Shown here: positions 1 to 8,781 of the stretch, piece by piece
How positions within the stretch are numbered: the first letter of the stretch is position 1
Layout of the letters: every line of letters begins with the position of its first letter
Origin: CAYXVU01 sp964468725
GTDB taxonomy: Bacteria; Acidobacteriota; Blastocatellia; UBA7656
Reading direction: 5' to 3'
Length of the DNA: 64,000 bases
Assembly (NCBI GenBank): GCA_964468725.1
Contig: CAYXVU010000001.1
Location: 21,633 to 85,632, forward strand
The notes under the pieces: model-generated
The model's database searches: none
What the model was told of the DNA's origin: nothing
Seen by the model: only the letters and a program-made list of their open reading frames with translations
Position numbers and translations under genes: made by a program

Positions 1-659
1 TCACTTGCACGTGCATATCACTCGCCATTCGTTTCCGGTTGGATTAAACACTGAGATGAAAAGCCTGTCAACGATCTTGCAGAATGCTGGTAGCCGATCA
101 AACCTGGCAACTCCTACGTCGGTGTCTATCCTCCCGGTAAGCCGGATGAAAGTACGACAAGATTCTCTCAAGTGGTGTAGCTGTGTCCTTGCCGCTCCGA
201 CTCTCTTCATTCAACAAGGTCGACCTTTGGGTGGGACATTGCGCCTATGGATGTTTAGGAGGTTTGTCTGTATTGAATGGGAGTATTGAAATAGAAACAG
301 GAGGGCAACCCCCAATCGGAAAGAAGAAGGAGAGAAAAAATGAAAAAAAGGGGAAAATTAGGGCAAAAAAGGTAATAACTACCTCTTCTTTTGACATATA
401 ATCATGACACCTCCCGTTCAGCTTCTCTCAGTTGGAGGTCACGAATTCGAGATCATTTCAAGAATTCTTTTTTAGGGAGTAACCAACGCCGGTAGCCTTG
501 CCTAGCGGTATCGGCTGCGATTGTGAATGACGACTGTAGATTAAGCCCCCTATTCCGAAATGTCGGGTTTGGTCGGGCTTTGATGATAACGAAACGAGCT
601 TGCTTCCCCGAGCTGTAATCAGTCGCGGGTTTAGCCTGGCGAGCAAGGAGAACCAAACC
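1..659. other. Left-edge stretch without a convincing gene
   Basis: Short overlapping frames exist on both strands here, but none has a domain-like sequence or a good ribosome site. There is a purine-rich patch around 325-375 and a weak hairpin made of ACCTCC near 411 and GGAGGT near 435. The last 200 bases are probably the leader of the secreted-protein gene that starts at 660. A TTGACA directly abutting TATAAT near 391-402 has no spacer and is not a usable promoter as written. Confidence 0.5.
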
Positions 660-1766
660 ATGTATTCCTCACAAATGCCCCGTAACACCACTAAGATCGT
701 TCAGGTGAGCATTGCCTTCATGGCCGTTCTTGCCTTTCTTTTCTCAGCTTTCCCTTTCCCGAAAGCAGCAGTGGCCGGAGTCAACGCCGCCACCCTGCAA
801 AGCACAACCTGTGGCACGACGACTTGGGATTTGACTGCCGGTCAAACGATTGATGTCGGAACGGTTACCGTTAGCAATGATGCCAACAACCTGTATGTTA
901 CTTATACGCTTGATGACCCCGATTACCCGAATGCTTGTTTCGGCAACCTGCATGTTTGGGTGGGGAATGATCTGCTGAATCTGCCAACGACGCCGGGTAA
1001 CAAGCAATGCCCCGGCGGTGCACCGATTCCGGGACAATTCTGTCAGGCAGACGGAGGCGCTTGCTTTGACGCCACCGGTCTGACGACCTACACCTTTACC
1101 CTCCCGTTCACTGACCTCAACATTGTGGATGTCAACCAAGCCTGCGGGCTGCAACTCTTCGTTGTGACTCACGCAGAGGTTGATTTGGACTGCACGGATG
1201 GGGACACCGGTCACGAGACAGCCTTTGGTGGCCCAATAGCGGGCAACTGCAACCGCTGGTACTTCTATGGTGTCTATACGGTTTGCTGTGAATTCGGCGA
1301 TCCGGATCCTCCGACCTGCGAAACTGCCTTTGCCAAAGGTACGCACATTTGGACGACGGACAAGAAATCCAACCCCGAAAATCTGCCGTCTTTGAAGTTG
1401 ACGAAGAACCGTTGGGGGTGGGCGATTAAACTAAGCGCGCCGGGTGTGACTACCTACGACATCTGGGCTGGCGCAGGCTTGAACGATACGAACAAAGGTC
1501 GGTTAGTCGGAAGGCTGACGGTCAACTGGGATGGAGCGAGTATGAGTGCCACCTACGACATCACCGCTGCCGGATGCAGTTTGGAAGAGGTGCATCTCTA
1601 CGCGCAAGACGGGTCGCCGACAACTATCGCTCCGGGTCAGTACGGATATCTGGACTCATTTGATCCGAACCGCACGTCCTACACCTTTAACGTTCCGCTA
1701 GCGGATGCCAATGGTGACGGATGTGTCTGGTTGATTGCTCATTCGGTCGTTTGCTGTGGGAGTTAG
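660..1766 (+). CDS. Secreted cysteine-rich protein with two similar beta-sandwich-like domains, function unknown
   Basis: I do not recognise a named family. The 368-residue product starts at the ATG behind AAGGAG (about 10 bases upstream); a longer frame from 600 is unlikely. Residues 1 to about 40 form a signal peptide: lysine near position 12, then a long hydrophobic run ending in KAAVAG. Two parts follow that look like copies of one fold. The first (about residues 50-205) and the second (about 215-368) each have strand-rich openings, a GQF or GQY motif, a YTF(T/N)(L/V)P motif and a closing QLFVVTH or VWLIAHS strand. There are many paired cysteines, including CC near the domain junction and near the C-terminus (HSVVCCGS), so disulfides in the periplasm or outside the cell are likely. 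It stands alone, followed by a strong hairpin terminator. Confidence 0.75.
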   Translation: MYSSQMPRNTTKIVQVSIAFMAVLAFLFSAFPFPKAAVAGVNAATLQSTTCGTTTWDLTAGQTIDVGTVTVSNDANNLYVTYTLDDPDYPNACFGNLHVWVGNDLLNLPTTPGNKQCPGGAPIPGQFCQADGGACFDATGLTTYTFTLPFTDLNIVDVNQACGLQLFVVTHAEVDLDCTDGDTGHETAFGGPIAGNCNRWYFYGVYTVCCEFGDPDPPTCETAFAKGTHIWTTDKKSNPENLPSLKLTKNRWGWAIKLSAPGVTTYDIWAGAGLNDTNKGRLVGRLTVNWDGASMSATYDITAAGCSLEEVHLYAQDGSPTTIAPGQYGYLDSFDPNRTSYTFNVPLADANGDGCVWLIAHSVVCCGS

Positions 1767-2507
1767 CGTTGGAAACAGTACCCTTTACTGATTTGTAGGG
1801 GGCAATGAGATTCAATTTCCATCTTTTCGCTTATGTGAAAGGATGGCTTAACGCAATCTCTTTTATCCTTGCAAGTCGGTACTTGCTTGTTGCCCGCCGC
1901 TTCGCTTGAGGCGGTTGGTAGCTAGCCTCCTTCAACCGGCAAGGCGAAGAGTAGATCCTGACGCTCTTTGCCTTGCCGAATTTTCTTTCACCTTTGATGT
2001 TGGCCTACCCGATCTTGCCATCGCAGGCAAACTGCGGCGAATTCACCCCTTGCCCTCTCTCCTTTTATTGCACAACGAAACTGATTGTGCCGGTTCCTGA
2101 CAGATCATTGAATCTTAAGCGGGTCTAATCCGGCGGCGCATACGGCCAAACCCGTTGCGTCGTGAAACGCGACTCAGCGCAATCAACCCCTCAATTGCTT
2201 GCTACCACGCGGTGATGCAAAAGCCTGCCGAATTGCATCCCCTATTGCGCCATTGCTTGGTTTGCAACCTATACACCTTCCGAAAAGGGGCTCGCCCCGT
2301 CGGCTAATGTGGGCTGTCGGCGAGCAGAATCGGGTTTGAGAAATAGAAAAAAATTGCCGAGTAAGGTGCTCCGAAAAGGGAGGCGGCTGGCAACCGCAGT
2401 CCATTAGCGCCTTCTGGTAGATGGGGAGGTAAGGGCGATGATAGAGAACCCCACAGCTTCAAAGCGAAGCGAATTGTCGGAGGGTGCGTTTCCGAATCCT
2501 CCAGATT
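1767..2507. other. Intergenic region with hairpins, no gene seen
   Basis: No open frame here looks like protein. It holds the terminator at 1937-1990, a smaller hairpin (GCTCGCC at 2290-2296 with GGCGAGC at 2319-2325), and near 2434-2520 a partial inverted repeat (AAGGGCGAT against ATCGCCCTT) that overlaps the end of the minus-strand hydrolase gene. Confidence 0.5.
1937..1990 (+). terminator. Strong hairpin followed by T-rich tract
   Basis: A 15-base arm (1937-1951) pairs with 1964-1978 with one G-U, around a 12-base loop, and is followed by AATTTTCTTTC. This is the form of a factor-independent terminator for the transcript of the secreted-protein gene ending at 1766. Confidence 0.7.
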
Positions 2508-3542
2508 CTATCGCCCTTTTCTACCCGAATCGGGCAGGTCTTCTGCCTTCAACAGCAGGTAGGTAGAGAAAAAGCCAATCAGTTTGTCTGCATACTCGCG
2601 TTTGGCGTGGCGGATAGATTTTGCGTGGCGTGCGCCTTCGACGATCCAGAGTTCTTTATTGCCGCCGAGCGCCGCGTGAATGTGTTCGGAATGTTCGACC
2701 GGAATCAACTGGTCTCCGGTTCCGTGAATCAGGTAGACGGGGCATTTGATCTGCGCTGCCAGTGCTGCCGGATCAACGCGATCAATGTCGAATTTGCCGC
2801 GATAATTGGCGACACGAAAAGCTGGCCACAAGGCTGGATGAACGACGGATTCCGGCAGACGTGTGATCCGCGAAACATATTCTTCGGTGACGCGGCGCAG
2901 GGAAGCAAAAGGCGAATCCGCCCATACCGCTTTGACTCGTTCATTATGCGCGGCGACTTGCAACGAGATGGCTGCCCCCATAGATTCGCCCGCCAGTCCG
3001 ATGCGCGTCGGATCAATCTGTTTCTCCGTAATCAGCCATTCGATCACCGCATCTACATCCCGGCGTTCGTGATAGCCATAGGTGATGTAACGGCCTTCGC
3101 TATTGCCGTGCCCGCGACCGTCATAGACCAAGACGTTGAATCCGGCTTGGCGTAATAAAATGGCTGCGCGTAAGACATCGGTGCGATTCTTCTTCACGCC
3201 ATGCACGATGATGATGGTCGCCGCAGGGGCAGATGCCGCCATCCACCAGCCTTGCAAGATCAAGCCGTCAGCCGAATGCAGGTCAACCTCTTCAAACTCG
3301 ATGCCGATCTTTTTGATGAGATTGCGAAAGTGCGGGCGGCGCAAGTGTGGTAGGCGTTTGAGGCGCGGACGCACAAGCAGGCCGGAGAGCGAATAGCTGG
3401 CCACGCCGACGGCAACGGTCAACGAACTGGCCGCACCGAGCGCCAACCATCCTGCACGTTTGAGCCAATTGCTGCCCGGCGGGCGCGCGACCGGGGCTTC
3501 AAACTCGATCTCGCTGTTCTCTGTCTTTCGGCTTCCTCTCAC
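2508..3542 (-). CDS. Alpha/beta hydrolase with N-terminal membrane anchor
   Basis: The protein has one hydrophobic segment near its N-terminus (around WLALGAASSLTVAVGVASYSL) and then an alpha/beta-hydrolase domain. Visible motifs are the oxyanion region IIIVHG, the nucleophile elbow GESMG, an acid residue in HGTGDQLIP and a catalytic histidine in GARHAKS. This architecture fits a membrane-anchored serine esterase or peptidase of the BAAT/FrsA-like type; the substrate cannot be told. I chose the GTG at 3542 because a promoter-like TTGGTT-16-TATAAT lies just upstream (3574-3601); the longest frame begins at 3671 but would start upstream of that promoter, and its first 43 residues look non-coding. 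It is divergent from the zinc-ribbon gene at 3731. Confidence 0.85.
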   Translation of the reverse strand: MRGSRKTENSEIEFEAPVARPPGSNWLKRAGWLALGAASSLTVAVGVASYSLSGLLVRPRLKRLPHLRRPHFRNLIKKIGIEFEEVDLHSADGLILQGWWMAASAPAATIIIVHGVKKNRTDVLRAAILLRQAGFNVLVYDGRGHGNSEGRYITYGYHERRDVDAVIEWLITEKQIDPTRIGLAGESMGAAISLQVAAHNERVKAVWADSPFASLRRVTEEYVSRITRLPESVVHPALWPAFRVANYRGKFDIDRVDPAALAAQIKCPVYLIHGTGDQLIPVEHSEHIHAALGGNKELWIVEGARHAKSIRHAKREYADKLIGFFSTYLLLKAEDLPDSGRKGR

Positions 3543-3573
3543 GTTTCTGTCAAACCTTTCTGGGGCTTTCGAA

Positions 3574-3601
3574 ATTATAATTTTTAGATGACGAAAACCA
3601 A
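3574..3601 (-). promoter_or_regulatory. Sigma70-type promoter for the hydrolase gene
   Basis: On the minus strand TTGGTT (3596-3601) and TATAAT (3574-3579) are separated by 16 bases. Transcription would start near 3567, about 25 bases before the GTG at 3542. Confidence 0.5.
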
Positions 3602-3730
3602 AGTCTTGTTTCTCGCGGCCTGTGAAAAATTTTGCCTGCCTTGCGGTCTTCCGCTCTCGCTGCGCGGTCATGGTAAAATTGCGTCCGACAATACAAGGGT
3701 CAGATTCCCGATATGAGGGAGCATGAGAGG

Positions 3731-4345
3731 ATGAACAACTTCGTTTTTTGCAATCAGTGTGGGACGCAACTTCCGCGCGGCAGCAAATTCTGTAACAACT
3801 GCGGCGCGACGGTCACGGCTCCCCGACCGGCAGCGCCGGCGCTCGGACAACGTGGCGCGTCGTTTGGTTCGCCACCCCCTGCGATGCTCGACGAAGCCGA
3901 ACATGTGATCTTTACGCTCAGGCCGACGATGATCTTCGTTTACTGCTGGTACGCGGCGGCATTGCTGGTTTTGATTGCCGTAGCAGCGGCAATGGGGTTG
4001 TCAGGCCTCAATGCGATGACTGCATTATATGTCATACTGGGCGCAGGGCTGATTGCTTTCGCCGTGCCGCTGTATAAACACATCTTGCGCCGCCGCGAAG
4101 TCTACACCCTGACGAATTTCAAACTGGAGATGCGCTATGGCCTGATTGCCAAAGACGTGCGCAATATCCCGCTCAACAAGATTCAAGATGTGACCGTAAG
4201 CCGCACGGTCTTTCAACGCCTGCTCGGCTTGGGCGACATCCTGATTGACAGCGCTTCGGAGAGCGGCCAAATCCATCTGGATGATATTCACAAAGCGGAA
4301 GGCTACGCCGATCAGATTTTAACCACGCTGCGACGTTGGAACTGA
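3731..4345 (+). CDS. Zinc-ribbon plus bacterial PH-domain membrane protein
   Basis: The first 30 residues form a zinc ribbon with two knuckles, FCNQCG and FCNNCG. After a Pro/Ala linker come two adjacent membrane helices (about residues 75-95 and 100-120), then a bacterial PH-like (YdbS/bPH_2) domain with the characteristic YTLTNFKLEMRYGLIAKDVRNIPL stretch split over strands and a following IQDVTV segment. The role is unknown; such proteins are usually inner-membrane and often tied to envelope stress or protein scaffolding. I prefer the ATG at 3731 (GGGAG about 10 bases upstream) to that at 3713. It has its own promoter space, opposite the hydrolase, and is 62 bases before the next gene. Confidence 0.85.
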   Translation: MNNFVFCNQCGTQLPRGSKFCNNCGATVTAPRPAAPALGQRGASFGSPPPAMLDEAEHVIFTLRPTMIFVYCWYAAALLVLIAVAAAMGLSGLNAMTALYVILGAGLIAFAVPLYKHILRRREVYTLTNFKLEMRYGLIAKDVRNIPLNKIQDVTVSRTVFQRLLGLGDILIDSASESGQIHLDDIHKAEGYADQILTTLRRWN

Positions 4346-4407
4346 ATGGCAGCGTGCGGGGTCTAATCATCTAGGTCAGAGTTTGAAGCTGATACGAGGA
4401 GACAGCC

Positions 4408-4857
4408 ATGTTTTCAGAAGCGGAGATTGCTTACCTCCAATCGCAAAGGCTGGCGCGCATCGCTACGGTATCGGCAGAGGGGCAGCCGGATGTCGCAGCG
4501 GTATCGTTTGAATTTGACGGACAGGTCTTTTATGTTGGCGGACTCAATCAAAAGAAGACGCTCAAATACCTGAACGTGCTCCGCGGCAACACCAAAGTCG
4601 CCCTCGTCATTGATGATGTTGTCGGCGTAAGCCCCTGGCAGCCGCGCGGCCTCAAACTGCACGGCAGCGCCGAAATCGTCGAACGCACGGGAGCCGTCTC
4701 GACCGGCGCGTTTCTCAAAATCACGCCGGAGAAAGTCTGGAGTTGGGGAATCGAAAAGCCTGTCTTCGAACATGGTGAAATTTTTATCAAGAAGAGTAGT
4801 AAAGACGACCCCAATGGCGCTTTGCGCTGGAAAATGCCGGGTCGTAAGACCGAGTGA
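4408..4857 (+). CDS. PPOX-class (F420/flavin-dependent) oxidoreductase
   Basis: This 149-residue protein has the split-barrel flavin-binding fold of the pyridoxamine-phosphate-oxidase superfamily. The N-terminal LARIATVSAEGQPDVAAVSFEFDG strand pair and the KTLKYLNVLRGNTKVALVIDD segment are typical of small F420-dependent members (MSMEG_5819-like). It probably reduces or binds a small substrate through F420 or FMN in the cytoplasm. The ribosome site ACGAGGAGA sits well before the ATG. Length is normal for the family. No F420 synthesis gene is seen in this window, so the cofactor is an inference from family resemblance. Confidence 0.85.
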   Translation: MFSEAEIAYLQSQRLARIATVSAEGQPDVAAVSFEFDGQVFYVGGLNQKKTLKYLNVLRGNTKVALVIDDVVGVSPWQPRGLKLHGSAEIVERTGAVSTGAFLKITPEKVWSWGIEKPVFEHGEIFIKKSSKDDPNGALRWKMPGRKTE

Positions 4858-5025
4858 CCCCTGACAGTCGGCGAGTGATGGGCAAATGGACACGATACAG
4901 ATCAGTGCCGAGGGTTGTCCGAATTGTCGGGGAAGGTACAGCGACAGGTTCCGTGTTTATCGGGTACGATTCTGCCTTTCCGTAGTCATCATCGGTTAGG
5001 CGTCATCAGGTAGGAGAATTTGTTG

Positions 5026-6267
5026 ATGTTGAGAAAGACAGTTTTATGGTTGGCCGTGATCGCCTTTTACTTTCCGGCAGCAGTCGGCAATGCGCAAACC
5101 AATCAACCGCCCGGTCAACCGCAAGCGAGTACGCAAGTGACCAGGGTCGTTCCCGCGCCCGTTGAATTGCTTCCTGCCACTCTTGCCGGAGTCAAAGCGA
5201 CGAGTGAGAAAAGAGCGGTGGCGCTCGATAGCCTCACCTCTCTGGTTGGTGAGCAAGCCGCCGTGCTGCGCGAATTTCGCTTGACCGCCGTGCAGTCGCG
5301 CACTTATGGCGCGGCTCGCATTGAGGTAGTCGAAACGAAAAACCACTTTGCGGCCTTCGGGCTATTCAGCCATTACTCACAGGCGAAAGCCGGGGCGCAA
5401 AGTTTGCCAGTCGGCTCAATGGGTGAACGACTGGCCGACGGGGTGATGTTCTATAAAGGCAATGTCTTTGTGCGCGTTTTTGACAATCCGCAAACCAGCA
5501 AGAACAGCAATCCGGCATTATCGGTGCGGCTGGCGCAAGCCGTCGCTGAACACATCAGGAATGAGGCCTCCGAGCGTCCGCCGCTGGTGGATAACTTTGC
5601 GTCGGCGACGGCGCTGGCTGAAAGCCATCGCCTGTCGCCTGCGTGGCGGAGCGTCAAATACTTACTCGGTCCGCAATCCCTGTCCGCACACTTCGAACAC
5701 GGGCGCGAAATGTTCGAATTCTTCGGCGAAGCGGAAGCCGCCGTCATCGCCTACCACTCGCACGACGCAAAGAGCGGACAACCTGCCAAACTCTTGATCG
5801 TTGAATATCACACGCCGCAATTTGCAACCGATGCCTGGCAACAAGCGACCGCCTACCGCGACGCGCTGCCTGCTGCCGAGCAAGACCGACTGATTCTCAA
5901 ACGCGTCGGCAATTATCTGGTCGGGGCGATGAATTTTGCAGATCGTGATCTGGCTGAGCAATTGACCCGCGCGATTGAGTATCCCTACAGTGTCAAGTGG
6001 CTGCGTAATCCGTTGCTTTCGACCAATGATCCGTTTCGCCAACAGAAGGTGGCGCATATGCTGGTTTCGTCGTTCGGCATACTGGGTTTGATTTTCCTGA
6101 CGGTATTTATCGGCGGTTCGATCTTCGGCGCATTCATCTTTATCAAACGCCGCAAACTGCAACAAGCGATCTTCTCCGATGCCGGTGGCATGCTCAGATT
6201 GGAGATTGACCCCTTTGAACGCACACTGCTCGGCTTACCTGCTGCGCCGAAAAGGACTGAGGAGTGA
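5026..6267 (+). CDS. Secreted/membrane-anchored protein resembling DUF6599
   Basis: The 413-residue product begins at the ATG behind TAGGAGAA (7 bases). It has a signal sequence ending near GNAQ, a periplasmic domain of about 310 residues resembling the acidobacterial DUF6599 family (the region from RTYGAARIEVVE to FGLFSHYS is the most recognisable part), one membrane helix near residues 343-370 (SFGILGLIFLTVFIGGSIFGAFIFI) and a short cytoplasmic tail. Function is unknown. The next gene, a sigma54 response regulator, starts 10 bases downstream, so both are probably co-transcribed; the periplasmic domain plus single helix could make it a sensor or partner, but it has no histidine-kinase domain. 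Confidence 0.75.
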   Translation: MLRKTVLWLAVIAFYFPAAVGNAQTNQPPGQPQASTQVTRVVPAPVELLPATLAGVKATSEKRAVALDSLTSLVGEQAAVLREFRLTAVQSRTYGAARIEVVETKNHFAAFGLFSHYSQAKAGAQSLPVGSMGERLADGVMFYKGNVFVRVFDNPQTSKNSNPALSVRLAQAVAEHIRNEASERPPLVDNFASATALAESHRLSPAWRSVKYLLGPQSLSAHFEHGREMFEFFGEAEAAVIAYHSHDAKSGQPAKLLIVEYHTPQFATDAWQQATAYRDALPAAEQDRLILKRVGNYLVGAMNFADRDLAEQLTRAIEYPYSVKWLRNPLLSTNDPFRQQKVAHMLVSSFGILGLIFLTVFIGGSIFGAFIFIKRRKLQQAIFSDAGGMLRLEIDPFERTLLGLPAAPKRTEE

Positions 6268-6277
6268 TGTTCCGACT

Positions 6278-7642
6278 ATGCCCAATTCCGTGCTGATCGT
6301 TGATGATGAGGCGGGCATCCGCGAAACGCTCGCCGCCGTTCTCGAAGACGAAGGCTTTGCAGTGGAAGCCGTCGCCTCGGGTGAAGAATGTCTGGCTGCC
6401 TTCGAGCGGCGCATCTTCGGATGCGTACTGCTTGATGTCTGGCTGCCCGGGTTTGATGGTATCGAAACGCTTGAACGGCTCAAAGCCGCCCATACGGAGG
6501 TTGCGGTAATTATGATTAGCGGGCACGGCAATATCGAGACCGCCGTGCGGGCGACCAAACTCGGAGCGCTCGACTTCATTGAAAAACCGCTGCAACTTGA
6601 CCGCACAGTGCTGGCCGTTCGCAATGCCCTGCGGCAACGCCAGTTGGAAGCCGATAATCGGCGGTTGCGCGAACACTTGGACGACGAATACGCGATGATC
6701 GGCGACAGCGTGCCGATGCGGGCTTTGCGGCAACAGATCGCCATCGCAGCGCCGACCAACGGGCGCATCTTGATCTACGGCGAGTCGGGAACCGGCAAAG
6801 AATTGGTCGCTCGCGCCTTGCATCGGGAATCCCAGCGCGCGGCGATGCCCTTTGTCGAACTCAACTGCGCGGCCATTCCTGATGAGTTGATTGAGTCGGA
6901 ACTCTTCGGGCATGCCAAAGGCGCCTTTACCGGTGCAACGCAAGCCAAACGCGGCAAGTTCGAACTGGCTGATGGCGGCACGCTTCTGCTCGATGAAGTC
7001 GGCGATATGAGCTTGAAGGTGCAGGCGAAAGTCTTGCGCGTGCTGGAGGAGCAACGCTTCGAACCGGTTGGCTCGAATGCGGCTGTGCAGGTGGATGTCC
7101 GGATCATTGCCGCAACCAACAAACGGCTGGATGAAGAGATCGAGAAGGGAAGTTTTCGCGCTGACCTCTTCTATCGCCTCAATGTCGTTCCCTTCGAAGT
7201 GCTGCCCTTGCGGGAACGGCTGGAAGATGTGCCGCAGTTAGTCGAACATTTCAACCACAAGTATGCAGCGATGTACGGACGGACACCGCAGGTCTTTAGC
7301 GACGAAGCGCTGGCCTTGCTCGGTCAATATCAGTGGCCAGGGAATGTGCGCGAACTGCGAAACACCATCGAGCGGGTGGCGATTATGACCGCCAAAGAGA
7401 AGATCGGCGCAAGCGACCTGCCGCCGCTCGCATCAACAGACGGGGTCGCTGCGCCTTCTCGCTACAACTTCACTTCCTACCGTGAAGGGCGTGACGCCTA
7501 TGAACGCAACTACATCTTGCGTAAGCTGGCCGAATGCGATGGCAACGTCACGCGCACAGCCGAAGCAATGGGAATGGATCGCTCGCACCTCTATCGCCGA
7601 CTCAAAGCCCTCGGCATCAGCGATAAACGATCCGGCAGTTGA
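6278..7642 (+). CDS. NtrC-family sigma54-dependent response regulator
   Basis: A 454-residue transcription activator with three domains in order. The receiver domain (about 1-118) has acidic residues DD at 9-10, phospho-acceptor Asp53 in LLDVWLPG and a lysine in IEKPL. The AAA+ domain (about 140-375) has Walker A GESGTGKE at 168-175 and the sigma54-contacting GAFTGA loop at 215-220. A Fis-type helix-turn-helix ends the protein (NVTRTAEAMGMDRSHLYRRL). It would open sigma54 promoters when phosphorylated. The intact GAFTGA argues for real sigma54 contact. No kinase gene is adjacent; the preceding DUF6599-like gene ends 10 bases upstream. I start it at MPNSVLIVDD because longer frames add non-homologous residues that overlap the previous gene. 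Confidence 0.95.
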   Translation: MPNSVLIVDDEAGIRETLAAVLEDEGFAVEAVASGEECLAAFERRIFGCVLLDVWLPGFDGIETLERLKAAHTEVAVIMISGHGNIETAVRATKLGALDFIEKPLQLDRTVLAVRNALRQRQLEADNRRLREHLDDEYAMIGDSVPMRALRQQIAIAAPTNGRILIYGESGTGKELVARALHRESQRAAMPFVELNCAAIPDELIESELFGHAKGAFTGATQAKRGKFELADGGTLLLDEVGDMSLKVQAKVLRVLEEQRFEPVGSNAAVQVDVRIIAATNKRLDEEIEKGSFRADLFYRLNVVPFEVLPLRERLEDVPQLVEHFNHKYAAMYGRTPQVFSDEALALLGQYQWPGNVRELRNTIERVAIMTAKEKIGASDLPPLASTDGVAAPSRYNFTSYREGRDAYERNYILRKLAECDGNVTRTAEAMGMDRSHLYRRLKALGISDKRSGS

Positions 7643-8156
7643 GCGCAGTCTACACAACTTTGCTGTCTCCGCCACGCCGCTGTTCAGACTGGCACAACTG
7701 CCGGAACTCCGATTCCATCCAGAATTCTCTCTGCCTTTCTTCTCCTCACCTTTTGTCTTTGCAGGCATTGCACAAGCACAGCGGGGAAATCGAGAGAAGC
7801 AAACCCTGTAGAAATAACCGTGATGAGGTTTTGCCTGCGCCCGGATGGCATCACACAATCTCCTTGAACACAAAAATCCCGCGGCTCACCAAAAGATGAA
7901 GCAGTTAGATCGAGTAGAAAACCTACTTGTGCATTTGCCGTGCCAGCAGGGAAATATCTGCTGATTGACGACCTGGCAATACTTTAGAAGAGCGACTCGG
8001 CGTCAGCCTGAGATGCAATCGAGTAGATTGGAAAGTGTGTTTCCGAACTCTGTATACCGGGCGGCAACTTTCTATCCAATGGAGAAGGCAACAGAAACAA
8101 GGGCGGATTGAAATAGAGGTTTTGAAATGTGTCATCGTCCACAATTGCAGGTGCGA

Positions 8157-8187
8157 ACGAAGGGCTCAAAATCATTGAGCCCTTCGT
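8157..8187 (-). terminator. Perfect 13-bp hairpin, possible terminator
   Basis: Arms 8157-8169 and 8175-8187 are exact complements around AATCA. There is no clear T tract on either side, so termination is only inferred from position: it lies just after the end of the broken minus-strand frame at 8219. Confidence 0.45.
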
Positions 8188-8218
8188 CTCCATGCTGGTT
8201 ACTTGGTTGACAAAGCGA

Positions 8219-8464
8219 TTATGCGAAGGTTACCGCATAGAAGCCTTCCAGCCTGGATCGATCAACTGAGGTGTCTGACCCACTGAATACAAGGAACAAA
8301 ATAATGCTGCGGTTCTCTATTGGTTGAATGGGGATAGTTAGCGATTGAAATGTACTGCTTTGTATGGGCTTTGGTTGCTCATCAAGAGCGGACGATCAGA
8401 GAGACGACCCGCGAATCACGCCAATCAAAACGAACCGACTCGGTTCATTCAGGAGTGTTCGAAA
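8219..8464 (-). pseudogene. Remnant of an unknown gene with an in-frame stop
   Basis: Reading the minus strand down to the TAA at 8219-8221 gives 58 residues that look like strand-rich protein (for example PIQSSTFQSLTIPIQPIENR, then a hydrophobic IILFLVF strand and a closing GFYAVTFA). The same frame continues upstream past a TGA at 8396-8398 with 22 more protein-like residues (FRTLLNEPSRFVLIGVIRG...), and meets a second TGA at 8465-8467. No start codon or ribosome site fits. I read this as the tail of a decayed gene; a chance open frame is the alternative. Confidence 0.35.
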
Positions 8465-8567
8465 TCATCTGTCCGACTCGCTGCGAAGAAGTTCCCCTAA
8501 GCACAAACTCGTAACTTGTGTTCGGCAGACATTGATGGAGTGGAGAAGGAGTTGACGGCATAGCCGC

Positions 8568-8753
8568 TTAGGCGACTTTGAGGCCGTAATCGGTGACCGG
8601 ACGGTTTTGAAAACACGCCTCACACCAACCATAGAGAACTTTGTCAATCAGATGATAGGCGACGGTTTGGTCTTCCGCGACCGGTTGGTGACAATCCCTA
8701 CACTCCCACTGTTGACCGAGAGTCTTAGTGACGGGTTCAAAAATGGCTGCCAT
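8568..8753 (-). CDS. Small zinc-binding (two CxxC) protein, unknown function
   Basis: The 61-residue product contains WECRDC and, 22 residues later, WCEAC: two CxxC knuckles that should bind one zinc ion. Similar small proteins occur as unannotated genes in many bacteria; the role is unknown. It is on the same strand as, and 170 bases downstream of, the UvrD-type helicase. The start is uncertain. The ATG at 8753 gives the cleanest N-terminus, but the only Shine-Dalgarno sequence, a perfect AAGGAGGT at 8782-8789, is 28 bases away with an 18-base hairpin in between; starts at 8813 or 8834 in the same frame would extend the protein to 81 or 88 residues. Confidence 0.6.
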   Translation of the reverse strand: MAAIFEPVTKTLGQQWECRDCHQPVAEDQTVAYHLIDKVLYGWCEACFQNRPVTDYGLKVA

Positions 8754-8763
8754 GTTGCTACTG

Positions 8764-8781
8764 GCGGAGCCGCAGCTCCGC
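8764..8781 (-). promoter_or_regulatory. Hairpin between a perfect Shine-Dalgarno and the ATG
   Basis: GCGGAGC (8764-8770 on the plus strand) pairs with GCTCCGC (8775-8781) around four bases. It sits between AAGGAGGT (8782-8789) and the ATG at 8753; folding it out would leave a spacing of 10 bases. Confidence 0.4.

Larger units (their letters stand above)
7643..8567. other. Long intergenic region, mostly without genes
   Basis: More than 900 bases separate the response regulator from the small zinc-binding gene. Frames here are short and lack ribosome sites. Two items stand out: a perfect 13-bp hairpin at 8157-8187 and a protein-like but stop-interrupted frame on the minus strand at 8219-8464. 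Together they suggest a decayed gene. Confidence 0.5.

Noticed and set aside
391..402. TTGACA directly followed by TATAAT, looking like promoter boxes
   Set aside because: There is no spacer between them, so they cannot act together as -35 and -10.
480..540. Sequence with a faint likeness to the end of a GEMM (cyclic-di-GMP) riboswitch
   Set aside because: The conserved first half of the motif, including the GACGCAAAG-like stretch, is missing.
7984..8193. A 69-residue minus-strand frame
   Set aside because: It has no ribosome site, overlaps a perfect hairpin within its first codons and has no recognisable motif.
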